This document shows positions 28,397 to 37,181 of a stretch of 64,000 nucleotides of DNA, in pieces. A program made the position numbers and the translations under genes. Source of the stretch: an uncultured Thermanaerothrix sp. (GTDB taxonomy: Bacteria; Chloroflexota; Anaerolineae; Anaerolineales; Anaerolineaceae); NCBI RefSeq assembly GCF_938028735.1, contig NZ_CALIMF010000014.1, forward strand, positions 62,001-126,000, in the 5' to 3' direction. The stretch's first letter is position 1. Every line of letters begins with the position of its first letter. Below the pieces are notes generated by a model that was not told the origin of the DNA, made no database searches, and saw nothing but the letters and a program-made list of their open reading frames with translations.

Positions 28397-28622
28397 CTCT
28401 CCGCGGTACCACCCCAATTGCCCGGGTAAATCCACACCCCGGACCACTCTTTGATGCGCTAACGGGCATCACCCGTCCCTGGCTACTGATCTTCACCCGG
28501 GCGACCTGCCCCGAGTTTCGAGGCGGCAGGCGAGTTCGATCTTGACTGGCCTTCCGCAGAGGCCCCGCTAGGCTTCCACCTTCCCTAGCTCGCTGACGGA
28601 TGATCTACTACTCCTGCCCTGG
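28397..28622 (-). promoter_or_regulatory. T-box riboswitch controlling leuS, Leu CUC specifier
   Basis: A transcriptional T-box leader that senses uncharged tRNA-Leu. The T-box sequence GGTGGTACCGCGG is at 28413-28401, directly before the terminator. At the base of Stem I, GGCAGG (28618-28613) pairs with CCTGCC (28530-28525) and GATC pairs with GATC, enclosing an internal loop with AGTAGTA on one side and GAACTC on the other. The CTC at 28534-28532 sits where the specifier codon belongs and reads Leu, matching the downstream gene. A long Stem I apex region lies between. Confidence 0.9.
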
Positions 28623-28631
28623 TCTTACAAA

Positions 28632-28659
28632 GTGAGCCGGGAGATGGCTCCTGGCTCAC
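28632..28659 (-). terminator. Hairpin between tRNA-Ala(GGC) and the leuS leader
   Basis: A strong stem (7 bp GTGAGCC/GGCTCAC, then a 4-bp GGAG/CTCC after one mismatch) followed on the minus strand by only TTTG. It could be a weak terminator for the tRNA transcript or part of tRNA processing, and may let some transcription run into the leuS leader. Confidence 0.45.
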
Positions 28660-28667
28660 ATCTCGTG

Positions 28668-28740
28668 TGGACCCAGGGGGATTCGAACCCCCGACCTTCT
28701 CAATGCCATTGAGACGCGCTCCCAACTGCGCTATGGGCCC
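28668..28740 (-). tRNA. tRNA-Ala (anticodon GGC)
   Basis: A 73-base cloverleaf: acceptor GGGCCCA with TGGGTCC (one G-T pair), anticodon arm TCTCA-ATGGCAT-TGAGA (GGC), T arm GGGGGTTCGAATCCCCC. CCA is not encoded. It lies 44 bases downstream of a second tRNA-Ala. Confidence 0.95.
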
Positions 28741-28784
28741 TTACTAAATTTTTAAGGTGCGCTTTCCTTCCGGCCTGCACCAAG

Positions 28785-28857
28785 TGGACCTGAGGGGATT
28801 CGAACCCCTGACCTCTTCAGTGCGATTGAAGCGCGCTCCCAACTGCGCTACAGGCCC
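28785..28857 (-). tRNA. tRNA-Ala (anticodon CGC)
   Basis: A 73-base cloverleaf: acceptor GGGCCTG with CAGGTCC, anticodon arm CTTCA-ATCGCAC-TGAAG (CGC), T arm AGGGGTTCGAATCCCCT. CCA is not encoded. First gene of the tRNA-Ala pair, 11 bases after the predicted transcription start. Confidence 0.95.
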
Positions 28858-28874
28858 TTATCAAGGGTAATCAA

Positions 28875-28903
28875 ATTCTAATCGGAAGGACCTAGACTGT
28901 CAA
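28875..28903 (-). promoter_or_regulatory. Consensus promoter of the tRNA-Ala pair
   Basis: Perfect TTGACA (28903-28898), a 17-base spacer and TAGAAT (28880-28875) on the minus strand; start near 28868. No separate promoter was found between the tRNAs and the leuS T-box, so this one may also feed leuS. Confidence 0.82.
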
Positions 28904-29027
28904 GTCAAGCGCACACCGATCCTGCGCATATCTCGCAGTTATGGAGAAAAGGCCTGGACCTTTGACGTAACTGGCACACTTCTTGCATTAGAGAAGATAA
29001 CCCTACTTTGCTACCCGACCCATTACT

Positions 29028-30368
29028 ATGAGACGCGCTGAATACTCCAAATCCACAACCTCTTCACAGAATGTCTCGGTCAATCGCCTGGGGTTTCACT
29101 ATTACCCTGACGCGCTACATTACACGACCCGTGACCTCCAAACCTGGCTGCCGCTCCTCTCACATCTCAACGTGGGTTGGTTGGTGCTGGAGTCTCCGGT
29201 CACGCGGGCCATCCCCGAAGGATTCATCCGCAATCTGCTCAGACAGGGCATTTCCCCCCTCATTCAATTTCCCTTTTCTCCCGCTACCCCGCCCGAACTA
29301 AGAGAAGTAGCACCTATCATTGAGGCTTATATCAAATGGGGGGCCCTTCACATCCAAGTGTTTGACCGGCCTAACCTTCGAGTAACTTGGGGAGCCGCCT
29401 TCTGGATGCATCCCGATTTAGCCGAGGCATTTGTAGATGCCTTCCTGCCTTGGGCCCAGTGGATTATTTACTGCGGGGGGTATCCCGTCTTTCCCCCCTT
29501 ATCCCCGGGAGGGGATTACTGGGACACCGCCTTCCTCCAGAATGTGCTCGCCATTCTTGAACGGCGCCAACAAACTAGGGTCATTGAAAATTTGCACCTT
29601 TCTGCCTATGCTTGGACTCATGATCATCCCCTTGAATGGGGACAAGGGGGTCCACTGGCATGGCCTGAAGCGCGCCCTTATCATGAATCTTTAGATACAC
29701 AAGATCAACGCGGCTTCCGCATCTTTGAGTGGTATGAAGCAATTGCTCAATCTCTAATTGAGCGTCCCCTTCCTATTCATCTCTACCATGCAGGTTTGCC
29801 CAATGATCCTCAAACTCTTCTTGGTCGCCCTAACGCTCCCCATCCGGCCGAGATGCCCACTATTCAGGTTCTCTATAGCACACTGGATCCTAAAAACATT
29901 ACTGCCTCGACTCCCCCAGCGGATTACTCTCCCTCACTGCTCTCCTGCAACTTTTGGCTACTCTCCGCCTCTATTGACAGCCCTTTTATAGCCCATGCTT
30001 GGTTTCGGGATGGAAAACCCGCTAACGATGCCGTATCCAAATTAGCAGAAGTAGCAGTGAGGCCAACCAATACTCCATCTGATTTCAAGGATGCATCTCT
30101 GGTCGAACGCTTGGGTCGTCCCATTGGCCATTACATTCTCTTGCCCCCCGATTGGGCTGCTCATCCCGAGCTGGTCCTCAAGGTGCTCTCACAAGCGCCT
30201 GCAGGGGATACCCCTACCCTAGGCACCTCACTCTCTGAAGCCGTTCTTGCTCAACGTGTCACCTTGGTAGAACCAGAAAAGTTTGCTCCCGAGGTTCTGA
30301 GTCAATTAAAAGCCAGTGGCTGTGTAGTCCACACCCTTACTTCGGATCTTGATTCCCATCCCTTGTAA
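29028..30368 (+). CDS. Uncharacterised TIM-barrel-like protein upstream of ftsZ
   Basis: A 446-residue protein I cannot assign to a named family. It has no signal peptide and looks cytoplasmic. The N-terminal 300 residues resemble a glycosidase-type (beta/alpha)8 barrel: a first strand LGFHYYPD, then WLVLESPV, PLIQFPF, HIQVFDRPN, WIIYCGGYP, ENLHLSAYAW and IHLYHAG at regular spacing. The C-terminal part (about 350-446) ends in two small alpha/beta segments. Its first strand is echoed in the secreted protein at 32005 (LGVTFYPE). It ends 16 bases before ftsZ and is presumably co-transcribed. No clear ribosome-binding site or promoter was seen, so the start is only probable. Confidence 0.6.
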   Translation: MRRAEYSKSTTSSQNVSVNRLGFHYYPDALHYTTRDLQTWLPLLSHLNVGWLVLESPVTRAIPEGFIRNLLRQGISPLIQFPFSPATPPELREVAPIIEAYIKWGALHIQVFDRPNLRVTWGAAFWMHPDLAEAFVDAFLPWAQWIIYCGGYPVFPPLSPGGDYWDTAFLQNVLAILERRQQTRVIENLHLSAYAWTHDHPLEWGQGGPLAWPEARPYHESLDTQDQRGFRIFEWYEAIAQSLIERPLPIHLYHAGLPNDPQTLLGRPNAPHPAEMPTIQVLYSTLDPKNITASTPPADYSPSLLSCNFWLLSASIDSPFIAHAWFRDGKPANDAVSKLAEVAVRPTNTPSDFKDASLVERLGRPIGHYILLPPDWAAHPELVLKVLSQAPAGDTPTLGTSLSEAVLAQRVTLVEPEKFAPEVLSQLKASGCVVHTLTSDLDSHPL

Positions 30369-30384
30369 TCAGACGAGGTGAACT

Positions 30385-31530
30385 ATGAATCTCCGATTTC
30401 TCGAGACCACTTCTAAAACTACCGAGCTCAGCGCTCCCAAACCTATTCTTAAGGTCATCGGCCTAGGTGGTGCAGGTTGTAACGCCGTCAATCGCATGAT
30501 TGAGTTGGGTATCAGTGGGGTGGAGTTCATTGCTGCCAATACAGATGCCCAAATCCTGCAGCAATCCCTGGCCCCCGTCAAGATCCAACTGGGCCCTCGC
30601 CTTACCCGAGGCCTGGGAGCAGGTGGGAATCCCAGTGTTGGCGAGGCCGCTGCCGAAGAAAGTTACCGCGAGCTCAGCGCCGCCCTGAGTGGAGCTGACA
30701 TGGTCTTCCTCACTGCCGGTATGGGGGGTGGTACTGGCACAGGCGCAATCCCCATCGCCGCAAGAGTTGCTCGCTCGCTGGGAGCAGTCACGGTAGCCGT
30801 GGTCACTCTGCCTTTTGTGTGGGAAGTTGGGCGTCGCCAGGTTAATGCCTCTGAGGGCCTGGCGCGTCTTCGCCCTTACACTGACACTTTGATCACTATT
30901 CCCAACGACCGGTTGTTAGCCATTGCACCAGAGAATCTTCCCTTGGAACTGGCCTTCCGCCTGGCCGATGATGTGCTACGCCAAGGGATTCAAGGCATTT
31001 CCGAGTTAATTACTGAACCCGGCCTGATCAACATTGACTTCGCCCACATTCGCCAGGTCATGCAGTCGGGTGGCGGCTCGGTGCTCTCCATCGGTTTTGG
31101 ACAGGGCGAACATAAGGCCCAAAAAGCTATTGAACAGGCATTACATCACCCGTTATTGGATTCAATTAACTTGGAAAATGCTTCTGCTCTTATTGTTAAT
31201 TTTACCGCTGGCCCGGATCTGACCTTCATGGAAGTGGTGGAAGCCCTGAATGATCTACAATCGCGTACCAACAATCAGATCGAAATTATTCCCGGTGTCG
31301 TGACCAATGCCGTTATGGAGGATCGCGTGCAGGTCATCCTAGTCATTACAGGCCTGGGTGCAACCCCCGTGGAAATGCCCCAAGCCGCGCGTTCCCGCTG
31401 GTCACGCTCAGCAGAGGTCACCCCAACACTACAACCTGCAATAACGCCCCCTTCTACCAATCCAGAAGGCGAGATCCCAACTGCCAATAACCTGGATGTT
31501 CCGGCTTTCTTGCGTCGCCGCACCCGCTAA
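30385..31530 (+). CDS. ftsZ: FtsZ-family tubulin-like GTPase with altered T7 loop
   Basis: A 381-residue FtsZ homologue. It has the GTP-binding G box GMGGGTGTG (112-120), IPNDRLL (172-178), ADDVLRQGIQGISELI, a flexible linker and the C-terminal peptide LDVPAFLRRR, which normally binds FtsA/SepF-type anchors. The T7 loop that completes the neighbour's active site reads NIDFAH: Asn216 and Asp218 are kept but the second catalytic Asp (D212 in E. coli) is His221. The usual PFxFEG is PFVWEV. It is not in a dcw cluster. It may be a divergent main FtsZ or a second paralogue. GAGGTG lies upstream of the ATG. Confidence 0.88.
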   Translation: MNLRFLETTSKTTELSAPKPILKVIGLGGAGCNAVNRMIELGISGVEFIAANTDAQILQQSLAPVKIQLGPRLTRGLGAGGNPSVGEAAAEESYRELSAALSGADMVFLTAGMGGGTGTGAIPIAARVARSLGAVTVAVVTLPFVWEVGRRQVNASEGLARLRPYTDTLITIPNDRLLAIAPENLPLELAFRLADDVLRQGIQGISELITEPGLINIDFAHIRQVMQSGGGSVLSIGFGQGEHKAQKAIEQALHHPLLDSINLENASALIVNFTAGPDLTFMEVVEALNDLQSRTNNQIEIIPGVVTNAVMEDRVQVILVITGLGATPVEMPQAARSRWSRSAEVTPTLQPAITPPSTNPEGEIPTANNLDVPAFLRRRTR

Positions 31531-31540
31531 AGGACTGCTT

Positions 31541-31759
31541 ATGGACGCCCAAGTATTGCAGAAAGTTTGTCGTCAAATTTATACGCGTTTTCCCCAGATC
31601 CGGGGGCAGAAGCCCAAAGTCAAGCCCCAGACCGAGGAAATCTACCTTTTAGTTTTCGAAGGCCGAGCCACGACTGAAGATGGCAAAACCCTACACCACA
31701 TCGTCCGAGCCACTGTAACAAAAACCGGAAAAATCCTCAAAACCACTATCTCCCGTTAG
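31541..31759 (+). CDS. Small conserved-looking hypothetical protein
   Basis: A 72-residue protein starting 10 bases after ftsZ, with AAGGA seven bases before its ATG. It is basic, has no membrane segment, and the second half (EEIYLLVFEGRATTEDGK then HHIVRATVTKTGKI) looks like three beta strands. I do not recognise a family. Position makes it a candidate ftsZ-linked factor. Confidence 0.6.
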   Translation: MDAQVLQKVCRQIYTRFPQIRGQKPKVKPQTEEIYLLVFEGRATTEDGKTLHHIVRATVTKTGKILKTTISR

Positions 31760-31781
31760 GCGGCAAACAAAGGAGGTTTTC

Positions 31782-31994
31782 ATGCTTACCCCTCTCTTGC
31801 GACATATCGAGATGTTTTGGTGGGACCTTGTTATTCAAACCTTGAGCCGCTTTACCCTTCTCCAACACATATTGCGTGTGATCTATCGTCACTGGCCGCG
31901 CTCGCTTCGAGCCAAAGACGTAAAAATATTGTTGATTACGGCAATCAGTGGATTTGTGGCTGGGATGCTCCTAGCAGAACTTTCCTGGCATTGA
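31782..31994 (+). CDS. Small single-pass membrane protein
   Basis: A 70-residue protein with a strong ribosome-binding site (AAAGGAGG, 5 bases before the ATG). An amphipathic aromatic N-terminal region (residues 1-40) is followed by a basic patch and a C-terminal membrane helix VKILLITAISGFVAGMLLAEL (about 47-67). The layout suits a small membrane tether. No family recognised. It lies between the ftsZ group and the secreted TIM-barrel-like protein. Confidence 0.6.
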   Translation: MLTPLLRHIEMFWWDLVIQTLSRFTLLQHILRVIYRHWPRSLRAKDVKILLITAISGFVAGMLLAELSWH

Positions 31995-32004
31995 TGGATA
32001 ACTT

Positions 32005-33111
32005 ATGAAGCGTTGGCTCCATCTAGCTTGGATCCTCACCCTTGGGTTGGGGATTCTGATCACCCAGCCTAGCCATGCTGCCCCGGGCGTTCCGGGTTCG
32101 CCTGATCTAGCTCTCGGAGTAACCTTTTATCCAGAGGGGCACTTCTCAGAAGTAGCCCTCCAGAGTCTTGCGATACTTAAGCCTCACTGGGTTAGCGTTC
32201 CCCTTGCATGGCAGCGTTTTCAACCTAGTCCCGAAACCACACCCGATTTAAGTTTCCTGGATCCTCTTATGCAAATAGCGGCCAGAGAGGGACTTGCCGT
32301 CATGATCAGTCTGACCCAACCCCCCGCTTGGGCGCTAGTTGCTTCCGGTCCCGACGCAACCCTCACGACTCAGCTCATCCTCACCCTAACCCAACGCTAC
32401 CCGGGCGTCGTGCAGGCCGTGGAATTGTTCCCTGGGGCCAATACACCGGAAGGATGGGGAAGTTTGCCCAACCCATCCCATTACGCCCACTTGTACCTTG
32501 AGGTTCAGAAAGCACTTCAGGATCAGATACCTTCTGTCCACCTGGTTGCCGCTGGCCTGCAACCCCCAACGCCCTCCCAAATTGCCAACGGCGCGATGGA
32601 TGACCTCCAATTCCTGGAGGGGCTATATCAGAATGGGCTGGTTTCTCGTATGCCGATTTTGAGCCTCCAACTCCCTCTGTTGAGCGGTGATCCCCTCAAG
32701 CCCGCCAGTGCCTCAACCCCTTGGGTGTTGCGACACTATGAGCAAGTACGCCAGGTCATGCTCTCCCATCACCACGCAGAGGGTATGCTCTGGATTACCC
32801 GCTTGGCCGCTCCCGATGGTAAAATAAACCCAGAGGATCGAACCTATCTGGCAACCGAATACGAGATGAAATGGTGGCGCCAGGCGCTGGTGCAAATCCG
32901 TTCGCAGTTGTATATTGGGACCGTCTTTGTGTATGATCTGAACCCAGCACCCGCAGATCCCACACCGACGAGAAGCCTTATCCTGGGAACCAATGAAAGA
33001 CATCCCCTTTACCCGTGGATCAGGTGGCTTCTCCAGCAAAATTGCAATGGCGATTCACACTTAGGTCGCCCTAAAGACCAGGCCCTCACCAAGAGCCGCG
33101 ACCGACCTTGA
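32005..33111 (+). CDS. Secreted TIM-barrel glycosidase-like protein
   Basis: A 368-residue exported protein: signal peptide with basic MKRW, a hydrophobic core and cleavage after SHA (about residue 25). The mature part resembles clan-A-type glycoside hydrolase barrels (strands LGVTFYPE, HWVSVPLAW, LAVMISLTQPPAW, VQAVELFPGAN, VHLVAAGLQ, ILSLQLPL, EGMLWITRL and IGTVFVYDL), but I cannot place a catalytic acid pair with certainty; the Glu of VELFPGAN is a candidate. It may act on, or merely bind, cell-wall glycan. Ten bases after the small membrane protein, three before the next gene. Confidence 0.6.
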   Translation: MKRWLHLAWILTLGLGILITQPSHAAPGVPGSPDLALGVTFYPEGHFSEVALQSLAILKPHWVSVPLAWQRFQPSPETTPDLSFLDPLMQIAAREGLAVMISLTQPPAWALVASGPDATLTTQLILTLTQRYPGVVQAVELFPGANTPEGWGSLPNPSHYAHLYLEVQKALQDQIPSVHLVAAGLQPPTPSQIANGAMDDLQFLEGLYQNGLVSRMPILSLQLPLLSGDPLKPASASTPWVLRHYEQVRQVMLSHHHAEGMLWITRLAAPDGKINPEDRTYLATEYEMKWWRQALVQIRSQLYIGTVFVYDLNPAPADPTPTRSLILGTNERHPLYPWIRWLLQQNCNGDSHLGRPKDQALTKSRDRP

Positions 33112-33114
33112 AAA

Positions 33115-33786
33115 ATGGGAAAAAGACTCCGCATCCTGCTCCCTGTTCTCTTCTTAACCTGCCTGATTTTAGGATATCTAACAAATCGCTATTTCCTTCA
33201 AATCTCCTCTTCAGGGGTTGCTCGTGCCACCATAACCCCACTCCCAACGTTGCCGAATCAGCGTAACTTTTTGGTAATAATTGTCGACGACCTCAGTGAT
33301 TCCCACCCAGAGATCCAGGCCCTCTGGGCGTTGATCCTTTATTACCCTCAGCATAAGCTTATTTTCCAGCCCCTCTCTACAGTAACACTTCCCGAAAAAA
33401 ATTTACCTGATTATGTCAACATTCGTGCAGGGAACCATAAAATTTCTTCCGACTTTCTTCAGCAGGCCTCTCTGGCTTACCACATTCCTTGGCAGGACTA
33501 TCTGGTCCTAGACACCACAGCCTTAACCTTCTTAAGCCATTGGGCACAACAAGTGGCAAATCCCAGCAATACCGGCGCATTAGAAATCTCTGCTGGGAAA
33601 GTTTTTATCCATATCTGCAACCGCCTGCAAGGCTCCACAGAAGCGCTCATTGATCTAATGGGACAGCAAACCCAGATCCCTGAACACTTTCACTCCAGCC
33701 TAACCCTTGAAACTGCTCTTGAAATCCGGCGCAGACTGGAGATTCCCCCCAATTCGTCTCTCGAGTGTCAGGTCCTCGAGCCATAG
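33115..33786 (+). CDS. Membrane-anchored LCP-like (LytR-CpsA-Psr) degenerate protein
   Basis: A 223-residue protein with one N-terminal membrane helix (about 6-24) and an extracellular domain. The pattern NFLVIIVDDLSD, then a strand KLIFQPLST and IPWQDYLVLDTTALTFL resembles the core of LCP domains, which transfer polymers to the cell wall, but the conserved Arg residues of active LCP enzymes are not evident. The assignment is tentative. It starts 3 bases after the secreted barrel protein and probably closes the ftsZ-linked operon. Confidence 0.45.
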   Translation: MGKRLRILLPVLFLTCLILGYLTNRYFLQISSSGVARATITPLPTLPNQRNFLVIIVDDLSDSHPEIQALWALILYYPQHKLIFQPLSTVTLPEKNLPDYVNIRAGNHKISSDFLQQASLAYHIPWQDYLVLDTTALTFLSHWAQQVANPSNTGALEISAGKVFIHICNRLQGSTEALIDLMGQQTQIPEHFHSSLTLETALEIRRRLEIPPNSSLECQVLEP

Positions 33787-33943
33787 TTGAGGATTAGCCT
33801 CTTCTAAATGAGTTTTTAATACTCTTTTTATACACTCGTGCTATAGTACATCACAGTTTGATTGGGGCACAATGCTCCAAATAAGGCTAACAAAGGACAT
33901 AAAACCAGCACCTTAAACCCATGTTACATGGAGGCAAGAACCG

Positions 33944-35128
33944 ATGAAACGCCTTGGCTCTATCCTTTTTCTTGCTTTCGTGTCAGTATTGATCACCACC
34001 CTTGCTCTGGTGATCCCTGCTAATGCGCAGGATATTACCCCTGAAAGCAATTCTCCTAATTTGACCCTCTACACGACCTATCCAAGCCTCGTCGTCGGAC
34101 CTGGTGAAACTGTCTCTGTAGATGTGCATGTTCGAGTCGCTTCACAAGCCGAAGTAGTGCGTCTTCAGATCAGTGAGGTACCTGAAGGATGGACAGCAAC
34201 CTTACGGGGAGGCGGTAAAACCGTTCAGGCTGTATATGTCCAGGCAGATAGCGAAGCCAATCTAGAATTGCGCCTAGACCAGCCCAAAACCATTCAGGCA
34301 GGTACCTATCGGGTGGTGGTAACCGCACGCACTCCCAATGCAAGCGCTCAACTCCCCATTGAAATCACAATAAAAGAGAAACAGCCTTCTCGACTCTCGT
34401 TTGATGTGGACCTTCCAGTATTGCGGGGCTCTCCTAGCACTACCTTCCGTTACAGCGTGACCCTCAAAAATGAGGGGGATGACGAGATTACAGTCAATCT
34501 AAGCGCCAATGCGCCGCGTGGTTTCCAGGTGAATTTCCGGTATGGTGGCCAAGACGTCACTTCCCTCCCGCTGGGGGCAAAAGAGAGCAAATCTATTACT
34601 GTGGAAGCCCAACCACTGGTAGATATCACCGCTGGTAGTTACCCCATCACCATTATAGCCCAGGGGAATGATACCCAAGCATCACTTGACTTGACCGCTG
34701 AGGTTACTGGACAGCCCTCCTTGAGCATCACCACCCCAGATGGTCGTCTTTCCGGGCAGGTCTATACAGGGCGCGAAACCTCGCTCAAGTTGATCGTCCA
34801 GAACACGGGCAGCGCTCCTGCTAAAGGGGTGAAACTCTCAGCCAGCGCTCCCAGTGGTTGGACGGCGACTTTTGATCCAGAGGTGGTGGATGAAATCGCT
34901 ACCAATGCCCAGAGCGAGGTAACGCTTAAAATCAAACCGGCGGATAACGCCATTGCGGGGGACTACATGCTAACCCTGCGGGCAACCCCCACCCAGGGAG
35001 CTTCCAAGTCCGTGGATTTTCGCATCACGGTGTTGACCTCCACCTTGTGGGGCATTACCGGAGTTGTTCTGATTGCCATTGCAGTTGGGGTCGTGATGCT
35101 AGCGGTGATTCGCTTTGGTCGTCGGTGA
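33944..35128 (+). CDS. NEW3-domain surface protein
   Basis: A 394-residue exported protein: signal peptide with cleavage after NAQ (about residue 28), three Ig-like NEW3 domains (COG1470 type) and a C-terminal membrane helix (about 368-390) with a basic end RFGRR. Each domain carries the NEW3 pattern, for example a [12 protein letters not shown] or [12 protein letters not shown] strand followed by a [11 protein letters not shown]-like strand. It starts after GGAGG and lies 17 bases before an ABC ATPase gene. The usual context is an extracellular partner of an ABC-2 exporter; the cargo is unknown. Confidence 0.83.
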   Translation: MKRLGSILFLAFVSVLITTLALVIPANAQDITPESNSPNLTLYTTYPSLVVGPGETVSVDVHVRVASQAEVVRLQISEVPEGWTATLRGGGKTVQAVYVQADSEANLELRLDQPKTIQAGTYRVVVTARTPNASAQLPIEITIKEKQPSRLSFDVDLPVLRGSPSTTFRYSVTLKNEGDDEITVNLSANAPRGFQVNFRYGGQDVTSLPLGAKESKSITVEAQPLVDITAGSYPITIIAQGNDTQASLDLTAEVTGQPSLSITTPDGRLSGQVYTGRETSLKLIVQNTGSAPAKGVKLSASAPSGWTATFDPEVVDEIATNAQSEVTLKIKPADNAIAGDYMLTLRATPTQGASKSVDFRITVLTSTLWGITGVVLIAIAVGVVMLAVIRFGRR

Positions 35129-35145
35129 TCCCGGGAGGCTCAAAT

Positions 35146-36093
35146 ATGAGCGAGGTCATCGTAACCAAAGACCTAACTAAAAAATATGGGGACTTTGTTG
35201 CCGTTGACCATCTTAATCTGACCGTTCATAAAGGTGAGGTCTTCGGTCTTCTCGGCCCGAATGGCGCCGGGAAGACCACCACCATCCTTATGATCCTAGG
35301 GCTTACTGAGCCCACTTCCGGAAGTATCCGTGTCTTAGGCTTTGATCCAACCCGACAACCCCTGACGGTCAAAGCACATGTAGGGTACCTGCCCGATCAA
35401 GTTGGGTTCTACGACGAGCTCACCGCCTACGAAAATTTAATCTACATTGCTAAATTGAATGGTCTCCCGCGCGAAGAAGCCGATCGGCGCATTGAGGCCG
35501 CTCTGCAAAAGGTCAACCTGAGTGAGATGCGCGATAAAGCGGTATCCACCTTTTCACGCGGGATGCGCCAGCGTTTAGGGGTGGCCGAAATCCTCATCAA
35601 ACAGCCACAAATCATCATCATGGATGAACCAACCCAAGGTTTGGACCCTGAAGGGGCGAGGGAATTCTTAGATATCATCCGCACTTTGCGCGCTGAGGGG
35701 ATTACCATTCTGCTTTCTTCGCACCTCTTGCATCAGGTGCAAGCCGTTTGCGACCGGGTGGGCCTCTTCCACCGTGGGAAAATGATGCTGGAGGGCACTG
35801 TTGATGAGTTGGGACGCAAGATACTGGGCAAGGCTTTTCGCATTTATGTAGAAACCCCCGACACAACCCCCGAAATCGTCGAAGCCTTGAAGCAGGTTCC
35901 AGGCGCTGTTAACGCTCGCGTCCTCAATAACATGACAACCATCGAGGTTGAAGCCACCTCTGATATTCGCCATGAAATTGCCAGGTCACTCATCGCTGCG
36001 GGTGGGCAGCTCCGCGGTCTAAGCATGGAAGCCCAAAGCCTAGATGAAATCTATGCCCAATACTTCCAGGAGGTGGAACATGTCCGCGCTTGA
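35146..36093 (+). CDS. ABC transporter ATP-binding protein
   Basis: A 315-residue nucleotide-binding subunit of a CcmA/NatA-like ABC-2 exporter: Walker A GPNGAGKT (37-44), signature [10 protein letters not shown] in place of LSGGQ, Walker [14 protein letters not shown] and switch His in [11 protein letters not shown]. The C-terminal 90 residues form the regulatory DUF4162-like domain. GGGAGG precedes the ATG at 35146; the frame is open further upstream but that part is inside the NEW3 gene. Its last 14 bases overlap the permease gene. Confidence 0.95.
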   Translation: MSEVIVTKDLTKKYGDFVAVDHLNLTVHKGEVFGLLGPNGAGKTTTILMILGLTEPTSGSIRVLGFDPTRQPLTVKAHVGYLPDQVGFYDELTAYENLIYIAKLNGLPREEADRRIEAALQKVNLSEMRDKAVSTFSRGMRQRLGVAEILIKQPQIIIMDEPTQGLDPEGAREFLDIIRTLRAEGITILLSSHLLHQVQAVCDRVGLFHRGKMMLEGTVDELGRKILGKAFRIYVETPDTTPEIVEALKQVPGAVNARVLNNMTTIEVEATSDIRHEIARSLIAAGGQLRGLSMEAQSLDEIYAQYFQEVEHVRA

Positions 36094-37063
36094 ACGAGCT
36101 GAGGTCAAACGTCTACGCGAGGGATCACCCTGGACAGGCTTGTGGGCAGTTGTAGCCAAGGAAATGGCCGATCATCTAACCAGCGCGCGCATGCGCATCC
36201 TGGAACTGCTGATCTTACTCACTGCAGGCGGGACTGTCTACGTGGCTATGCAGCAAATTCGCGCCTCTATTGGCAGTGACCGCTTTATCTATTTGAAACT
36301 ATTCACCCTGTCCCAAGATCCATTACCCTCCTTAATTGGTTTTCTGGGGTTTCTGGTGCCATTGATCGCCATCGCCTTGGGATTTGACGCTGTCAACGGG
36401 GAATTTAACCGTAAGACCCTCTCGCGCATTCTGGCTCAACCCATTTACCGCGATGCGCTCTTGCTAGGTAAATTTTTGGCAGGGCTCTTCACACTGGCAC
36501 TGGTCTTTTCAGCAATTTGGTTGCTCATTTTTGGCATGGGATTGATTGGATTGGGGGTAGCGCCCAATACTGAAGAAGTGGGACGTTTGCTCTGGTTCTT
36601 GCTAGCAACGATTTTCTACGGTGGTATCTGGCTGGTGCTTGCCCAGATGTTTTCGGTGGTGTTTCGACAACCGGCTACTGCCGCCTTAGCAGCTATTGCA
36701 ACTTGGTTATTCTTCACTGTGTTCTGGAACATCCTGGCCAGCCTCCTTGCCCAATCCCTGCGCCCTATCCAATATGGTTTCCTTGAGGAAGCGTTGGCTC
36801 AAGCAGAACTTGAACTTGCTCTGACTCGTATCTCGCCCAATACACTCTACGCCGAAATCGCTATTGCTCTGCTCAACCCAACAGTGCGCTCACTAGGGTT
36901 TGTTCTTCCGTTCCAGCTGGAGGGGGCTATCTTGGGGACACCTCTGCCGCTGCACCAGAGTGTCCTTTTGATCTGGCCGCATTTGACCGGCCTGATTGCG
37001 GCCACCATCTTGCTGTTTGCTCTGGCCTACATACTCTTCCAGCGGCAGGAAATCCGAGCATAA
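36080..37063 (+). CDS. ABC-2 type permease
   Basis: A 327-residue membrane subunit with six predicted helices (from about residue 40), including [28 protein letters not shown] and [24 protein letters not shown], which is the ABC-2 signature region. It forms the transporter with the preceding ATPase and the NEW3 protein. The start at 36080 has AGGAGG 8 bases upstream, inside the ATPase gene. Confidence 0.9.
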   Translation: MSALERAEVKRLREGSPWTGLWAVVAKEMADHLTSARMRILELLILLTAGGTVYVAMQQIRASIGSDRFIYLKLFTLSQDPLPSLIGFLGFLVPLIAIALGFDAVNGEFNRKTLSRILAQPIYRDALLLGKFLAGLFTLALVFSAIWLLIFGMGLIGLGVAPNTEEVGRLLWFLLATIFYGGIWLVLAQMFSVVFRQPATAALAAIATWLFFTVFWNILASLLAQSLRPIQYGFLEEALAQAELELALTRISPNTLYAEIAIALLNPTVRSLGFVLPFQLEGAILGTPLPLHQSVLLIWPHLTGLIAATILLFALAYILFQRQEIRA

Positions 37064-37075
37064 TATTTAGAACAC

Positions 37076-37104
37076 ACCGGGAGGGACTTATGTTCCCTCC
37101 CGGT
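37076..37104 (+). terminator. Terminator-like hairpin after the ABC-2 operon
   Basis: A perfect 11-bp GC-rich stem (37076-37086 with 37094-37104, 7-base loop) 12 bases after the permease stop. No T run follows directly, so it may stabilise the 3' end rather than terminate alone. Confidence 0.5.
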
Positions 37105-37125
37105 AATCAGCTATTTCTTAAAGGC

Positions 37126-37155
37126 TTGCCCAGCGCTCCCCTATTGCAGTAGAAT
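37126..37155 (+). promoter_or_regulatory. Promoter of tRNA-Arg
   Basis: TTGCCC (37126-37131), an 18-base spacer and TAGAAT (37150-37155) give a start near 37162, 20 bases ahead of the tRNA. It may also supply tpx and the genes behind it. Confidence 0.5.
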
Positions 37156-37181
37156 TATTTTTGGTGAAGATTACTTTCCAC

